A stretch of 64,000 nt of DNA from Baylisascaris procyonis (lineage: Eukaryota; Nematoda; Chromadorea; Rhabditida; Ascarididae), in assembly GCA_037389465.1 (NCBI GenBank), contig JAZARR010000074.1, positions 1,054,001 to 1,118,000 on the forward strand, read 5' to 3'. A model generated the notes under the pieces. It was not told the DNA's origin. It did not search any database and saw only the letters and a program-made list of their open reading frames with translations. This document shows, piece by piece, positions 24,373-36,102 of the stretch. Every line of letters begins with the position of its first letter. The stretch's first letter is position 1. The translations under genes and the position numbers were made by a program.

Positions 24373-26755
24373 TTAGGCACATAATTCACCAACGCGTTCC
24401 ATTCGTGCGCAAAAACGATTGCGTATCCCGCGTTTTTCCTTCTTATTCAATTTATTAGCTTCGTTACTTTGTTTAGTGAGTTGGGCACTTAATTCGGCTA
24501 ATTTTTCAATTGCTTCCGATGTGATCTTGAAGAACTGCGCATAGATCGGTGCCAAATCTTCTTCAAGCAGCTTTTCCGCCACAGCCAACTTCTCGATATC
24601 GGGGATTTTGGCGTATTGTTCAAACGCTTTCTCGGCTATTGCGTTTACCTTCATATACGTATCGGGAATCTCAGTTGCGTTCAGCTGCAAATGAAAATAT
24701 CATCCGATGAGGGTCACAGATCTATATTAGCCGTTTTCTATCCATTATGCCCATTTTCCAGCTATTTTGACAAATACATCGAAAGCACTATACTAGAAGC
24801 CCTATGGTAACAGTTGAGCCATGTAACAGCGATTCTAAAGTTTAATAGCTGTCTTTCAAAACCTCGAGTTCCAAGAAGTAATTTATTAATTCGATTATTC
24901 ACAGTTATTCAAAAAGATAATACTATTTTTTCGATCCCCTCATTATTTCACAATTATTATGCAAAGCTTAAAGATCAAGAAAACACAGAATAATCCCAGC
25001 TTAATCATCATAACAATAACAATTTATGCCCTAAGGCAATTTGCTCACGTGCTCCACTCTTTTTCCGAATGTAAAGTTTGCGGTAAGATTTGCTGGTAGA
25101 ACTGTTGTGATAACATAATCAAGGAATGGCAACTCATCCACATCGACGAACAACGACTTCACACGTTCAATTTCTGGGGAATTCAACGCATTCGGGATGC
25201 TGCTATCAACAAGCACATAACGACAGGCCACCTGAAATATCCTCTTCTCTGAATTCGTAATCAATTTATGCACAGCGATGGAAATCACATGGAACTTGAT
25301 TTCCAATCTGAACAAATTGAAACACCTAAAACAAGCAAATCAACAAACAATACAAATTACCTAAAATACGTGTGTCACTAATATTAAGAACGCTCATTCT
25401 TGCGCACTTTTGCAAATATTCATTTGCTAAGGTCATCGTTACAGCGCTACCCGTGCTTTCGTTGTTTCAACTCCGGATCTGCTAGAATTAGACTTGCAAA
25501 ATGGAATGTGCACATCACGCAAGCGCACATCATGAATGATCTTCGGTACCTTTATCAACATCAAAGTCGCCAAGACTCGCACACATTTTGCAACTAGTCG
25601 GATTATTTTTTTAAACAAGTGAGGTGGATAACAAACGAATCTTTTATAGAATGATTTTTATGAATTCGTGCAGCAGTCAAATTTTTGAGTAGATTCGATA
25701 AATCTCAAATTCTTGACAGAGGCAGCTGTGACAAATAGAATTGTGCAGCATCTTGCATAGTGGTTTAGCACGCTTCATTTATTTGTTACCTATAAGCCTC
25801 GTTATTATGTCAAGGCTCATTACGTTAAAGCGAATTCACTTGTTGATAACCATTAATTTGGTTCCAGTTGCAAAAATTCGCCATTTGTACTAAACGCTAG
25901 AAATGGCGCATTTTTATTCATTTACACAAAAATGTGACGCACGCTGCGCTTTTTGCAATTCATGAAGGCGCCGTCACAGTGAAAACGGCCGCCTGTTTTT
26001 ACAGATTCTCATTGCTGAAAGAGTGAGTGACAACTCTAATCCGTATTCTTCGTTGATAGTTTTGGAAGGGTGCGACTTCTAAGGAGGGGTTAAATAATTT
26101 TCGGCAATTGGCATTACGATGATCACTATGTTGATCTCAAATAGAACGCTTTATTTAAAATTCCAATCTATAATTGCAATGGGTAGAAGAAAATGCTGGC
26201 ATTCTTATTCGTTCAACGGACAAACACAAAAAAAATTGAAAAAAGCCACCAAATTATGAGAGAACGTGACCATTGTCGGTCTGAGAGACGAAAAAAATTG
26301 CTGAAAATATGGTAACACGATTTCTACCACCTATTAGAAGCAGTATTCTTACGCCGCGATGCGGAAAAAAATATTTGGGCGGTGAAAATTGAAAAAAGAG
26401 CAGATAAATTTCATACGACAAATGAAACGCATTTGGATAATTAATTTCGTCAGTGATTGCAAGTGCCTATTGTGACAACCACAACAAAAAGCTGGCGATT
26501 ATTGAAAATGATTTTCCACAAGAATCTTCCAGTAAGAAAGTTGGAGAATTACATTCGAACCTTAGTAGATTGTAGTTTAGCGGCAGCCTCATCGAGTGCT
26601 TTCAAATTTTTGCCATCACTGCTAGCACTGGCGAACAATACTATTGCTCTTGAACGTCCGGCGACGTCCTTCTCTTGGAGTGGCTTGATGTGCTCAAATT
26701 TGAGCGACGCAGCACTGATTATTGCGATTTGGCACAAAAGCAACAAATGCCACAT
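24373..26755 (-). CDS. Secreted protein of unknown family, 3 exons, complete
   Basis: Exons 26755-26561, 25231-25049 and 24684-24373, all phase 0, encode 229 residues. The N-terminus MWHLLLLCQIAIISAAS is a clear signal peptide, cleaved near residue 17, and this sets the start rather than the in-frame Met ten codons earlier. The mature part has N-glycosylation sequons (NLT, NFT and NAT, in residues about 110-130), no further membrane helix, and a helical, charged second half (about 130-215; IEKLAVAEKLLEEDLAPIY, then EAIEKLAELSAQLTKQ) with coiled-coil character, ending RFCARMERVGELCA. Intron 1 is 1.3 kb. It probably acts outside the cell or in the secretory pathway. I do not recognise the family; a nematode-restricted secreted protein is a reasonable guess. 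Confidence 0.7.
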
Positions 26756-28890
26756 TGTTTCGTTCCGCTCAAAGCATTGTTCCATTTATTGTACTGATAC
26801 ACACAAAATAAGTATTGAATAATACAACAAAATTCACTATATTGTTTAGAGAAGACGGTATATCTACATTCCCATGCATTATATATGAATAATGAACGTC
26901 TAGCAGAAGTCTTGAGGAGAAGCTAGCAACTATATGATGACGAGAATTAAATTAATATAGGAACTAATATATTAGTGATAAAAACTATGCAAAAATAATG
27001 TAGAGCGATGGAAATCGATGCATAAATGAAAGCAAATTTTGCGTCGCTCATTCTATTACCATAAACATTTTGGAAACATATCACTATCTCTCCTATTAAG
27101 AAAAGGAAATAGATAAAACGGACCACCATTATGACAAAGGAGAGGATGGAACGCTATGGAACACATATGACGTCATCTAGTGAAGTTAGTTCGATCATCG
27201 CGACATTAAATCGAATTTCAAGATTTATATGCACTGCTTGAAGGGGTCACTTGACTCGTCAACTGTGATGGACTGTTTTTTCTATTAAATCATTGAAGTG
27301 ATTCACCACATGAATTAGCAAAATAAGGCTTATTCACAAAAAATAACTTCAAGAAAAGCGGGATAAATGTTTTTATCTTTTACTACGCTGGTAATGTGTG
27401 ACATATTTATATATATTTTACAGTAGTATGGAGAATTTGTTTGATTTATTGCACATCAGAATATAATGTTTTTGAGAATATCCCAAGTGTGAGGATGTAT
27501 ATAGTGTAATTCTTGTCAAACAATTGCCACGATGTCTAATCACTCAGGAAAAGTTTGTAATCTTGCAATAAGTTATCGTTTCTTCAAGAATGAAATAATC
27601 TATCAAGTTCAAAAAAGACTTTAATCTTACAAATTTTCATATTTGAAGAAACCTCTAATGAATGGAAAAAGTGCAGAAATGATGTAAGGAATAAAAGGAG
27701 CTCGATGATTTAGAAGAGCTGAAGTGATGCTGCGAAATGAGAAAAAGACAAAACTGTAATCAGGGTAACGACGAATCGAAGACGGCATTGTCGTGCCCAT
27801 TCAGCAGTAAAAGATTGCACGAACCGGATTGCCGCTCACCTTTCTTGTGCAAATGTATTGTAACTTCTTTCTCTCTGCTTCACCTTTTAAACTGTGTGCC
27901 GCCTATAGAACACATCAAAAGAGTTAAATTTAATACAAACTAGTTGTTTTGTTTTAACTTCATCTTGAATCAACACCACATTAAAGAATTTATTTTTATA
28001 GTTCTTTATTAGAAGGCATCAAGTATTCACATCAGCCACAATCGTGACATGCATTCTCCACAAAAACCAACATTTATAATTTTTAGCAGTGTATACAATG
28101 ATGTCTTTTAGCGTTGTATACTTATAAACATCCATATTTTAATGAATATGAACGAGTATAAATTCTATCAAAGGTAATGGCCATGATTGCTTACACACCG
28201 AAATTGAGTAAAAAGAACGGCTTCGTACAGATAGTGAGATAATGATATGCAAATGGCCACCTCGTCGATAGCGAGAAAATTAACGTTTGCCAGAGGGCAT
28301 TGCGCATCCCAAAAATAAATAGAATGGCTCATCGAGCAGGGAAAAGTCATTCGAGGTTAAGGTGGTTTCGTATTCTTTCAGCAATGTTTCATCTGCAGAA
28401 AAGTTGATAATGCGAAACCTGTTTGCTGCATGAAGCTCTCATTAGTAGTAATGTTACATTTTTAACACCGTTAGTTGTCGTTTTAGGAAACGGTAAGAGG
28501 CAAGTGAATTAGATCTTAAATAATTAGGCAAAACTGCATAAACATCAGAGATCGATGATTGATTCAGAGACTAATGCATATCATTGGGATTTAGTTCATT
28601 GATCGCATGAATTCTGATAATTCCTAGTTCATTAATAGAAAATATTGGAAAGGTGCAAGTGGAACATATGTAACATCTGCAAATAAAACAAGACAAGAAT
28701 ATTGTTCAATTTGCAAGCGTAAAATATACAAAAACTCATTCAAAAAAAGCTTTTAGAGAAAATACTGAATTTGAAGATGACGTTGATATTAAAACTCAGA
28801 CAGTAATGTACCACTAGATATTTGCATAATCTAAAAAGTACCACATTTTGAAGAAGGAAAGGATACATCCTGAGTCATTGTTTTTTGCAG
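26756..28890. other. Mostly empty stretch with one possible signal-peptide exon
   Basis: On the minus strand 27129-27060 encodes MVVRFIYFLFLIGEIVIC then FQNVYG, a signal-peptide-like start followed by a donor G|GTAATA; no partner exon was found, so it may be chance. Otherwise there are only short AT-rich open frames without splice support. Confidence 0.25.
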
Positions 28891-29103
28891 GAACAAGCGC
28901 GAGCGGACGTTTCAACGGAATGCGACAAGTAATTTCGAAGCTGAAGCCGAGAGGGGTCGCCTACAGTTTTGTAAGGTTTTAAAATTTATCACACTATAGC
29001 TGTATTGCTGATAAGCTTATAGCACAGTGCTGATAAGATTTCATAAATTATTGTCTCATATACGACATTTTAGGACAGATTAAAGCGAACTCAGCAAGAC
29101 TAA
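28891..29103 (+). CDS. Candidate pair of 3' exons, unidentified
   Basis: An exon 28891-28975 (TTTTGCAG acceptor, AAG|GTTTTA donor; NKRERTFQRNATSNFEAEAE) joins in phase to 29074-29103 (after CATTTTAG; DRLKRTQQD-stop). The product would end in a charged, helical tail. The first exon is also open in another frame, and no upstream exon was found. Confidence 0.25.
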
Positions 29104-29771
29104 TGAGTGCAAACACTCGAATGGTACTTCACGAATTACGCAAGCTAGTTGGACGACTGAGCCGGCGATTGCTGCATGAGATGAAATTGGAACATGCGAA
29201 CAAGACTGAAACGGGAACCAGGAAAAGTTCAACCTAGTTGACTGCAAATTTATCATAGAGATAAGCGGATGGACTGACGCACAGGTGGATCAGCATCAGT
29301 GATTACTACTTTGGATGACGTCATAACTGCGCAAAACTTTTAGCGTCGCTTATGAGTCAGCGCGCTTACCAAATTATTTGCATCGATGTATTTCTTGGAA
29401 GGTAGAGAAACAGTTAGGATTCTATTGTTAATATGATACAGATATGAAAGTAATTAGAGTGTGAACTGGATCAGAGCTATATTTCATAGCGATTTAGGGC
29501 TTTCATTTGCTCATTTTTCAGGATTGTTCCCAAATTATAATGTATCTTCCAAAAATTTACGATAGAATTTTTCGACCAACAACTATACAAAAAATATAGA
29601 CAATGAAGAGGCTGAAAAGTCATACGAGATGAGCAATCAGACGGTGAAAGTTAGTTGTTAGAGGGTTATGATCTGAAATCAAATATATAGCAGCTCTATA
29701 TATTGTGTAGCATGTGTTTTGAGTATGTGCACTTGATAGGTTAATTGCAGACTGGCCATGGCAATATCATA

Positions 29772-30050
29772 ATGCCATTTGGAATCGCCTTCATCATCGG
29801 GTTGATTTTCTCAGTGGTCATGGTTCTTCTTCACATACCGCTTACGAATGCCGTGCTCAAGTGCGTAGTCGAGAAGGACAAAAAAGATGCAATGAAGAAG
29901 GAAAAATCGGGAAAAAGTAAAGATGGAAAAAAGAGTGATAGAGACAAAAAGAGTGACAGGAAGGACAGCAAGGAAACAACGGAGAGCAAGGAAGAAGGTG
30001 GAACAACAAGTAAGGACAGAGGCCACGAGTCGAAAAGTAACAACAAGTGA
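29772..30050 (+). CDS. Small membrane protein with Lys/Ser-rich tail
   Basis: The open frame gives 92 residues from the ATG at 29772: a hydrophobic segment (GIAFIIGLIFSVVMVLLHI) and then a highly charged tail rich in K, D, S and E (e.g. KSDRDKKSDRKDSKE), ending SKSNNK. The layout suggests a single-pass protein with a disordered cytosolic or nuclear tail. A TTAATTGCAG acceptor at 29750 precedes it; the frame is open back to the acceptor, so the protein could start in an earlier exon. ATTAAA at 30144-30149 is a plausible poly(A) signal. Family unknown. Confidence 0.45.
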   Translation: MPFGIAFIIGLIFSVVMVLLHIPLTNAVLKCVVEKDKKDAMKKEKSGKSKDGKKSDRDKKSDRKDSKETTESKEEGGTTSKDRGHESKSNNK

Positions 30051-33000
30051 AACCGTGCATATCCGTTAGCGGATCGTCCGCTGTCCCCACCACATCTTGT
30101 TGCAAAATCTTCCAAACACTCCTTTCTTGTATTCCTTGGCTATATTAAAGCATCGATCACTTTTTGTAGGACTAACATTGCTATGTGATTCATTGATCCT
30201 GACATTATGCTGCATTAAAGCCAAGAATTATTCGACGCAACCCGCATACATCGCTGCAATTGTTTGTTGCAAGAGCACAAAAATTGAGTCGCTTGAATTT
30301 CTTGGCGGGTACTGTAGTGCAAGAACAGAGCAATACTCATCTCATGCACACCTTGCTCAGCAGTTGAGGAAGTTCAGCTTTTACTGCATAGATCAACCTC
30401 CGGAACAAATCAAAGAAATCTTCAGTAATAATGACATATACTCGTTTATGATAAAGCAATCGAGCCTATAAGTTAAGGGATATATTGCACATATCGGAAA
30501 GTTTACCTCACAAAAGCGATACGATAACCAAGAACAACTGAAAAGTTTATGGAAAGGAATCCTCCCGAATGCCATCATTTTCACATAGTGTCATTGATCG
30601 ACTTATGTGCTCTTGTGCCGCCCCAAGCGATATCTGGAGCCTATATAAATCGGGTTTCGGTTCAGTTGTACGACTTTGGTTTGACTCGTGTTTGGAGGCC
30701 GTGATACTTCCTCATAAACTGCTTATTCTACTTGTTTCGGCTCTCGCATTTCGACACCGACAGACGGTTGCAGGCTCCTACCCCCTGCATATACTCGGTT
30801 CCATTTATGCCGCCGCTGTCAGTCACAACAGGCACAAAAATGGTGAACCTTGATCAGCGTTGTACAACGAGAAAGTCATAACAATTTCCACAACACCATC
30901 GAGCAAAACTGCTTTCCAACTCTTCCATAGCGCTCACGATGTGAAAAATGTGAAGAAACAAATGCTGCAAACTGAGATGTTCAACTCTAGAAGTGCTATG
31001 AATAATCCACTAACAACTGTGTCTTGGTTCGTATTTAATCTTGCAACCATAAGACTTGCAACAGTGAGATTCATTGTTAATACAAATACCGACAAGCATC
31101 TCACTCGTCAGACATCCGAAATTTCTTACGTTTGAATGGTGCCATGACAATTACGCCTCGGACAGTTGTGTCTCCAGTGAGTAAGAAAGGTGTTGTTTAA
31201 GATTGAGGTTTAATTTGAGACTTGAGCATAGGTCTCTACAACATCAATGTTAACGCTGATTGAAACTTTACAATCCCTCGCTGGTAACGTTACGTAACTC
31301 GCCGAACTATGCTTGCAATTGTCGGAGTGGAAATGCCGTACTTGTGATTTGAATATCCGCGCAATTTGCATCGTACCATTTTTCGTGATCTAATGCGAAG
31401 CAACAATCAAGTCATAATGGTCGACATTGGTAAACTCACAGGAGAAGACGTTATTTCTTGATGGTAAAACGATAAGAATTGTGGATTTAATGAAATTAAA
31501 TGGAAATGGGATGATTGCAGTAAAACGGAAATAAAACCTGACATGCTACATTATGTTGTTGTCGCATTGAAGCCCTCAAATTTTGTGGTTGCCTGTTCGC
31601 GTTTTTTATCGGCCGAATTTTGTTGACTTGGATAGGGTGAATGCTAGCTGTTTTTTTGTTTATTGTGGTTTCTCATTATGACATGATTCTTTTATGCAAA
31701 TTTTGATCTTTGCTTTAGAGTGTCATTATGTTCAAATTCCCTTTTTTCGGGTTAAAAATATCAAGGTACTCAAATGTTGTCACTGCTGTCCTGTAAAAAG
31801 GAATAAAAACATGGGTTCGAATTTCCCTGTACGTCATTCTGGCCACCTAAGTATATTATCCAATTCTCTGCCGAAGTGCTGACTATTGAAAATATTTTTT
31901 GTTCAGACGAGCGCTTCTTTGTCTATATTTTTTCTCCGCAACGAATGGTTTTTAGTATAGATTTTTTATTCGTAAGGAATGAATGTTTGTGTCTTGGAAA
32001 AGTGACGTTACTAAGGGATAGAGTTTTTATACCACAATAATCAAATTTAGATTGGTGTTTTTGTCTTACATCTACGATCCCCATTGCTGTATCATGGTAC
32101 ATGCGTTACATGCTCATGTGGCTATGGGCATCATATGAGTCGTATACGAGAATAGAGCAGATTGTCGTCACATGATTTCTGCTCATGTTAGTGCGTAGTG
32201 ACCTTCATAAAGCGGTCAAGAAATAGAGGTTTACTTGCTTTAACATTACCATATTATTTTTACGGAGTTCTTTCCGACGCTGGAACTACTGAAATGTGTG
32301 GCCTCATTCGGCTTTTCCAAGCAAACGGCTCCAAATATGACTCTATAAATAAGCGGAAGTGACCATTTCCCCTCAAAGCTTTGAATCATTTCTGATGGCG
32401 TTCTTTTGATCGTACAGTCTTCGAAACGTTAGCTAAAATATGTGGCAAGTTTGGACCCTCTCAGTTATAGCATATTAAGCCTATGCAGTAACTGTGTTTT
32501 CATAAATATTTGTTGCTACTAAGGTGAAGTAGCTTCAGGAATACAGTGGAATACGATGCGGTAACCTTCGGCGCATGAGCTTGAAGACAGCAGAGTCAAA
32601 GTACAAACGTTAGCTATCGTTTGCTTCGACATCATTCTTTCCTCGGTTTTATGTTTGTATCTTTTAAATAAATGGTCATCTAGGAACTTTCTTTATCTTT
32701 TATGAATTTCTTCTATTTCTTCAGTGGGAGTGCTAAGCAAATTCATTTTAAAGCTGAAGAATTATTTCTGAAATGAGTGCATTTTCCTGAACATTGCACT
32801 TCAAACCGCATTGCCATCGTTTGCACCTGACGAAACGATCGATGAATAAAACACATCGAGTTAAGGGCATAATCGGGCAGTGATGCTAATGCATGCGTCA
32901 TTTGAATTCATGTAAATTTCCACTGCTCATTTTCACTTCAATCAATACGGTTTGTGGGGGGGGGGGTGGGGGAAGGTTTGAAATTATATCCTTAGCGGCC

Positions 33001-33163
33001 TTTCGTTATTAAATTTGAACGTTGCATACCCTGTTATCTGCAGTGGGAACCAATTCAATTTCGGCTGGAAAACTCTTTAGTGTGGTGAACTTCCCAGCGC
33101 GAATTTACTGGCCCTTAATGGATTCCACTCAGCTTTAGAGGTATTTGACGGCTATATCCAAGA
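30051..33163. other. Gene-poor stretch upstream of the PLCXD gene
   Basis: No confirmed gene. One possible first exon at 30605-30766 (+) encodes MCSCAAPSDIW and then a membrane-like segment EAVILPHKLLILLVSALAF, faintly like the N-terminus of ABCC transporters, but no ABC domain follows before the next gene. A run of 10 G lies near 32957. The PLCXD promoter should be near 32.9-33.15 kb; no motif is recognisable. Confidence 0.4.
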
Positions 33164-34568
33164 ATGGGGATGGGTGAGAACTGGATGCGCGATTTGCCTG
33201 CCGACGTCTCGTCGCGTCCGCTTGTGGAGCTGGCTATCCCTGGTGAGCTTTATTCTTGAATAGAGCATCTTTTGGCAAAGAAAGTTTTCTAGGCAAAAGT
33301 GATGCTGAATCGAGCAAAACTACTTCCAATGTCTAGTGGCGAAGTGACGTTCGAACTAAAGGGGATCCATCCATTGTTCAAAGCCTGAATTCCCGATTTT
33401 TATTGTGTTCGTTTTTTCAAGGTCATTTTGCAGCATGAACGGCTGCTTGTATTTAGCGGTGATTTTCTCGGTCACTGCAGGAGAACAGTGAATTCTTTTA
33501 GAGTGTAACTACATAGCTTTATTTTCTCGCACATGAAAGTACGTCCTGATTGTAATAATATCGGAAGTTGTTTATTGAGTATTCTAAGACCCGAAGTATA
33601 CAAAATTCAATTAAATTCGCACGAGGTTGTTCGGGCTCGTTTTTCCTTTTCATTTTTAATAGCAATCTAAGAATGCAAGTGTATAAAAAGAGTATAAAAT
33701 GCGGTGTCCGTTGAGACGCATTTCAGGTTCTCATGACTCGTGTGCAAATTCATTGCTCTGGGCCGCACCAGTGGCCAACGATGAAGGTCGTTTAGTGCGT
33801 ACGTTAGGTTATCTTCGCGTCGTTCGTCGTCTCATCCAACGATGGGCGCGTACTCAATGTTTGACAGTGACCGAACAACTCGTCGCTGGCATTCGTTACT
33901 TCGATATGCGTGTCACGGTACCATCGTGTACTTCCCTATCAGGAATACGAGTGTTACATGCACTCTACGGGGAAGAACTTTACCGAGTGTTAGGTGAGAT
34001 GAACAGCTTCTTAGAGACCCATCCTCGTGAAGTGATCATCGTTGACTTCAACCATCTCTATAACTTTAACGCGATCGCCTATAAACAGTTGCTGAAGATA
34101 ATTGAGGTGACATTTGGCCTTGCGAAATTGTGTCCACGCGAAGAAATGACACAGCTGACATTGGATAAAATTTGGAGTAGTGGATGCCAGGTGGTTGTGA
34201 TTTCAGCACGTGAAAGACGTATTCCGAGTAACTCTTGGATTTGGGGCTCCAGTTCAATAATAAGTCCATATGCGAACGTCAATCGATTAGATCGATTGCT
34301 TCCATTTCTCGACGTCACTCTCCGTGATCACAGAAAAGGACCACGAAATGTTCTGTATGTTTCACAGGGAATTTTAACTGCCAAAAAGAGGGACGTTTGT
34401 TTTCATCCACGCTCTTCGCTGGAGAATTTTTTTGCCAGAAAGTGTACAGAAGAGCTCATCTCCTGGATTCAGTCGTATGAGAAACCCTCATATTTCAACA
34501 TCATTATATGTGATTTTGTTGATACTGATGGATTCTGTGATATGGTTATTTCTTTAAATCATAAATGA
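33164..34568 (+). CDS. PI-PLC X domain-containing protein (PLCXD-like), complete
   Basis: Exons 33164-33242 and 33727-34568 (donor CTG|GTGAGC, acceptor ATTTCAG) encode 306 residues, the usual size of PLCXD proteins (about 300). The junction rebuilds LAIPGSHDS, the signature start of the X domain with the first catalytic His (about 29). IRYFDMR carries the conserved Arg (about 88) and VLHALYG the second catalytic His (about 104), followed by HPREVIIVDFNHLYNF. The residues expected for phosphodiester cleavage are therefore all present. These proteins are soluble phosphoinositide-type phospholipases lacking the PH, EF and C2 domains of larger PLCs. Two Mets are possible (33164 or 33170); MGENWM from the second matches the family start. 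There is no signal peptide. Confidence 0.93.
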
Positions 34569-36040
34569 TTAAATTCAGAATTGTTCGTATTGTAAACGTA
34601 GCCAATTTTGCCTCATTTTATGATGATGCGGTGATGTCCAAGACATATAATCTTTTCCTTAATAATCTTTATTCTTTGTCTGCCCACTTGACGGCCTCCA
34701 TCGGATTTGACAACCTTTAGCTTCTTTAACAATTTTAATTTTTGACGATCCTCGAAGCATATAACCGAATCTTTATTTGGTCGTCGTTTTGCTTATTGAG
34801 ATGCAGTGAGGATTAGTGTAGGAGGATCATCCCAACATGAATATATCTTAAGCGATAAGGATGAAACTGGAAGGCGAGACACGTTTTCAGCGTACCGTTG
34901 TAATGCGCTAATTCGATTGCTACTCTCCTCGTCCGAAATTTCAGTATATAAAACTTTTTTTTGTGCAAAGAGATATTTTTTCTCTGTCATAGAAAAAATC
35001 ACTTCTTTTTCGTTTGCAGTTAGCAATTGCAGGTGAATTTTTTTCTTTTTTTTCGGAGCTAAGCATTATTTTCTTCTCATATGAATTGGAGTATTTCCTT
35101 AAAAACATAGCTGCATTTGTACACATTAGTGTTGAGTAAATATAAGCAGGAAAAACTTGATTTGAGTTGTGTGATAGTCGAAGGAATTATAGAGGAGCAG
35201 AATCTTCGCTGAAATCTTTATATTCTATGTGTCGGATGGACTATTATATTTGCGGCCATTGCTCCACTTCACTGTTCTTATTACGCCTTTAATAATGTTT
35301 CTTAATAGCGAGTAAGAAATTTTCAACGTGATTTTCCATTTGCTCAAATTTTATTCGAGTGGAATTTTAAAGAATAATTACGATAAAGAGATTTTTGAAT
35401 TATGTTGTTGCGAAGGGTTTCGATCTTTATCGGATGAAGTTCAGTAATAACATTCTAAAGCGTTTCATTTTGCAGTCATTGAATTATTCTTCTTTGACAA
35501 CATCTTTTCTTTATTAAAGCTTCCTCGTCGCAATTTTTTTTTTTTTTTTTTTTTGCTTTAATTTTTTGACTGCTTTCAGTTCCACGTTGTTATTTGCTTC
35601 ACGCCAAATTAGGTTTATCTTGTTATATTTGTTTCTTTTCTTCTTTTCTGTATTTGTTGTTTCATTTTCGGAAGTATTTATGTTATATGAGCAGAAATAA
35701 AATATTGCTGCGGTGTAAGATTTTTTTCCACTCTTTCAGCTCTTATTTGAGAAAAGAAGAGAGAATTCGTCTTGAATCCATAGTTATATGGCGAGAATCA
35801 TCCACAGTGCTGCTAGTATGTATGTGTAGATGTTTCGATCTTCGCATTCACTGATTCTGATCGCTCTCCTTTATTTGAAATATTTTGATTTCCATACTAC
35901 CTCATTTAGCTAGAAAATATCTAAATACTACAGCAAAGGGAATTGAAATGTGAGTCTTATTGCATCGGGCAAAATTACTTTTGAGTGAAGTGTTGAACGT
36001 TGCAGTTCGTTTTCTTGCCTGTTTTGTTTGAAAATATTCG

Positions 36041-36102
36041 AAAGACCCCACCACATCGACATACGTTGACAATAAACATACGTCCATGTGGTTGGGGTCT
36101 TT
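36041..36102. repeat. Long imperfect hairpin, miRNA-precursor-like
   Basis: The arm 36041-36066 (starting AAAGACCCCACCACAT) pairs with 36078-36102 (ending ATGTGGTTGGGGTCTTT) through about 21 base pairs with one bulge and two or three mismatches, closing an 11-base loop. Size and shape fit a pre-miRNA, though a small palindromic transposon remnant is also possible. No coding feature covers it. Confidence 0.6.

Noticed and set aside
29811..30115. Three minus-strand open frames of 70-95 codons
   Set aside because: They are antisense shadows of the Lys/Ser-rich tail; purine-rich coding DNA leaves the complement free of stops.
30605..30766. First exon of an ABCC-type transporter
   Set aside because: The similarity is only a few residues around LPHKLL, and no transporter exons follow before the PLCXD gene on the same strand.
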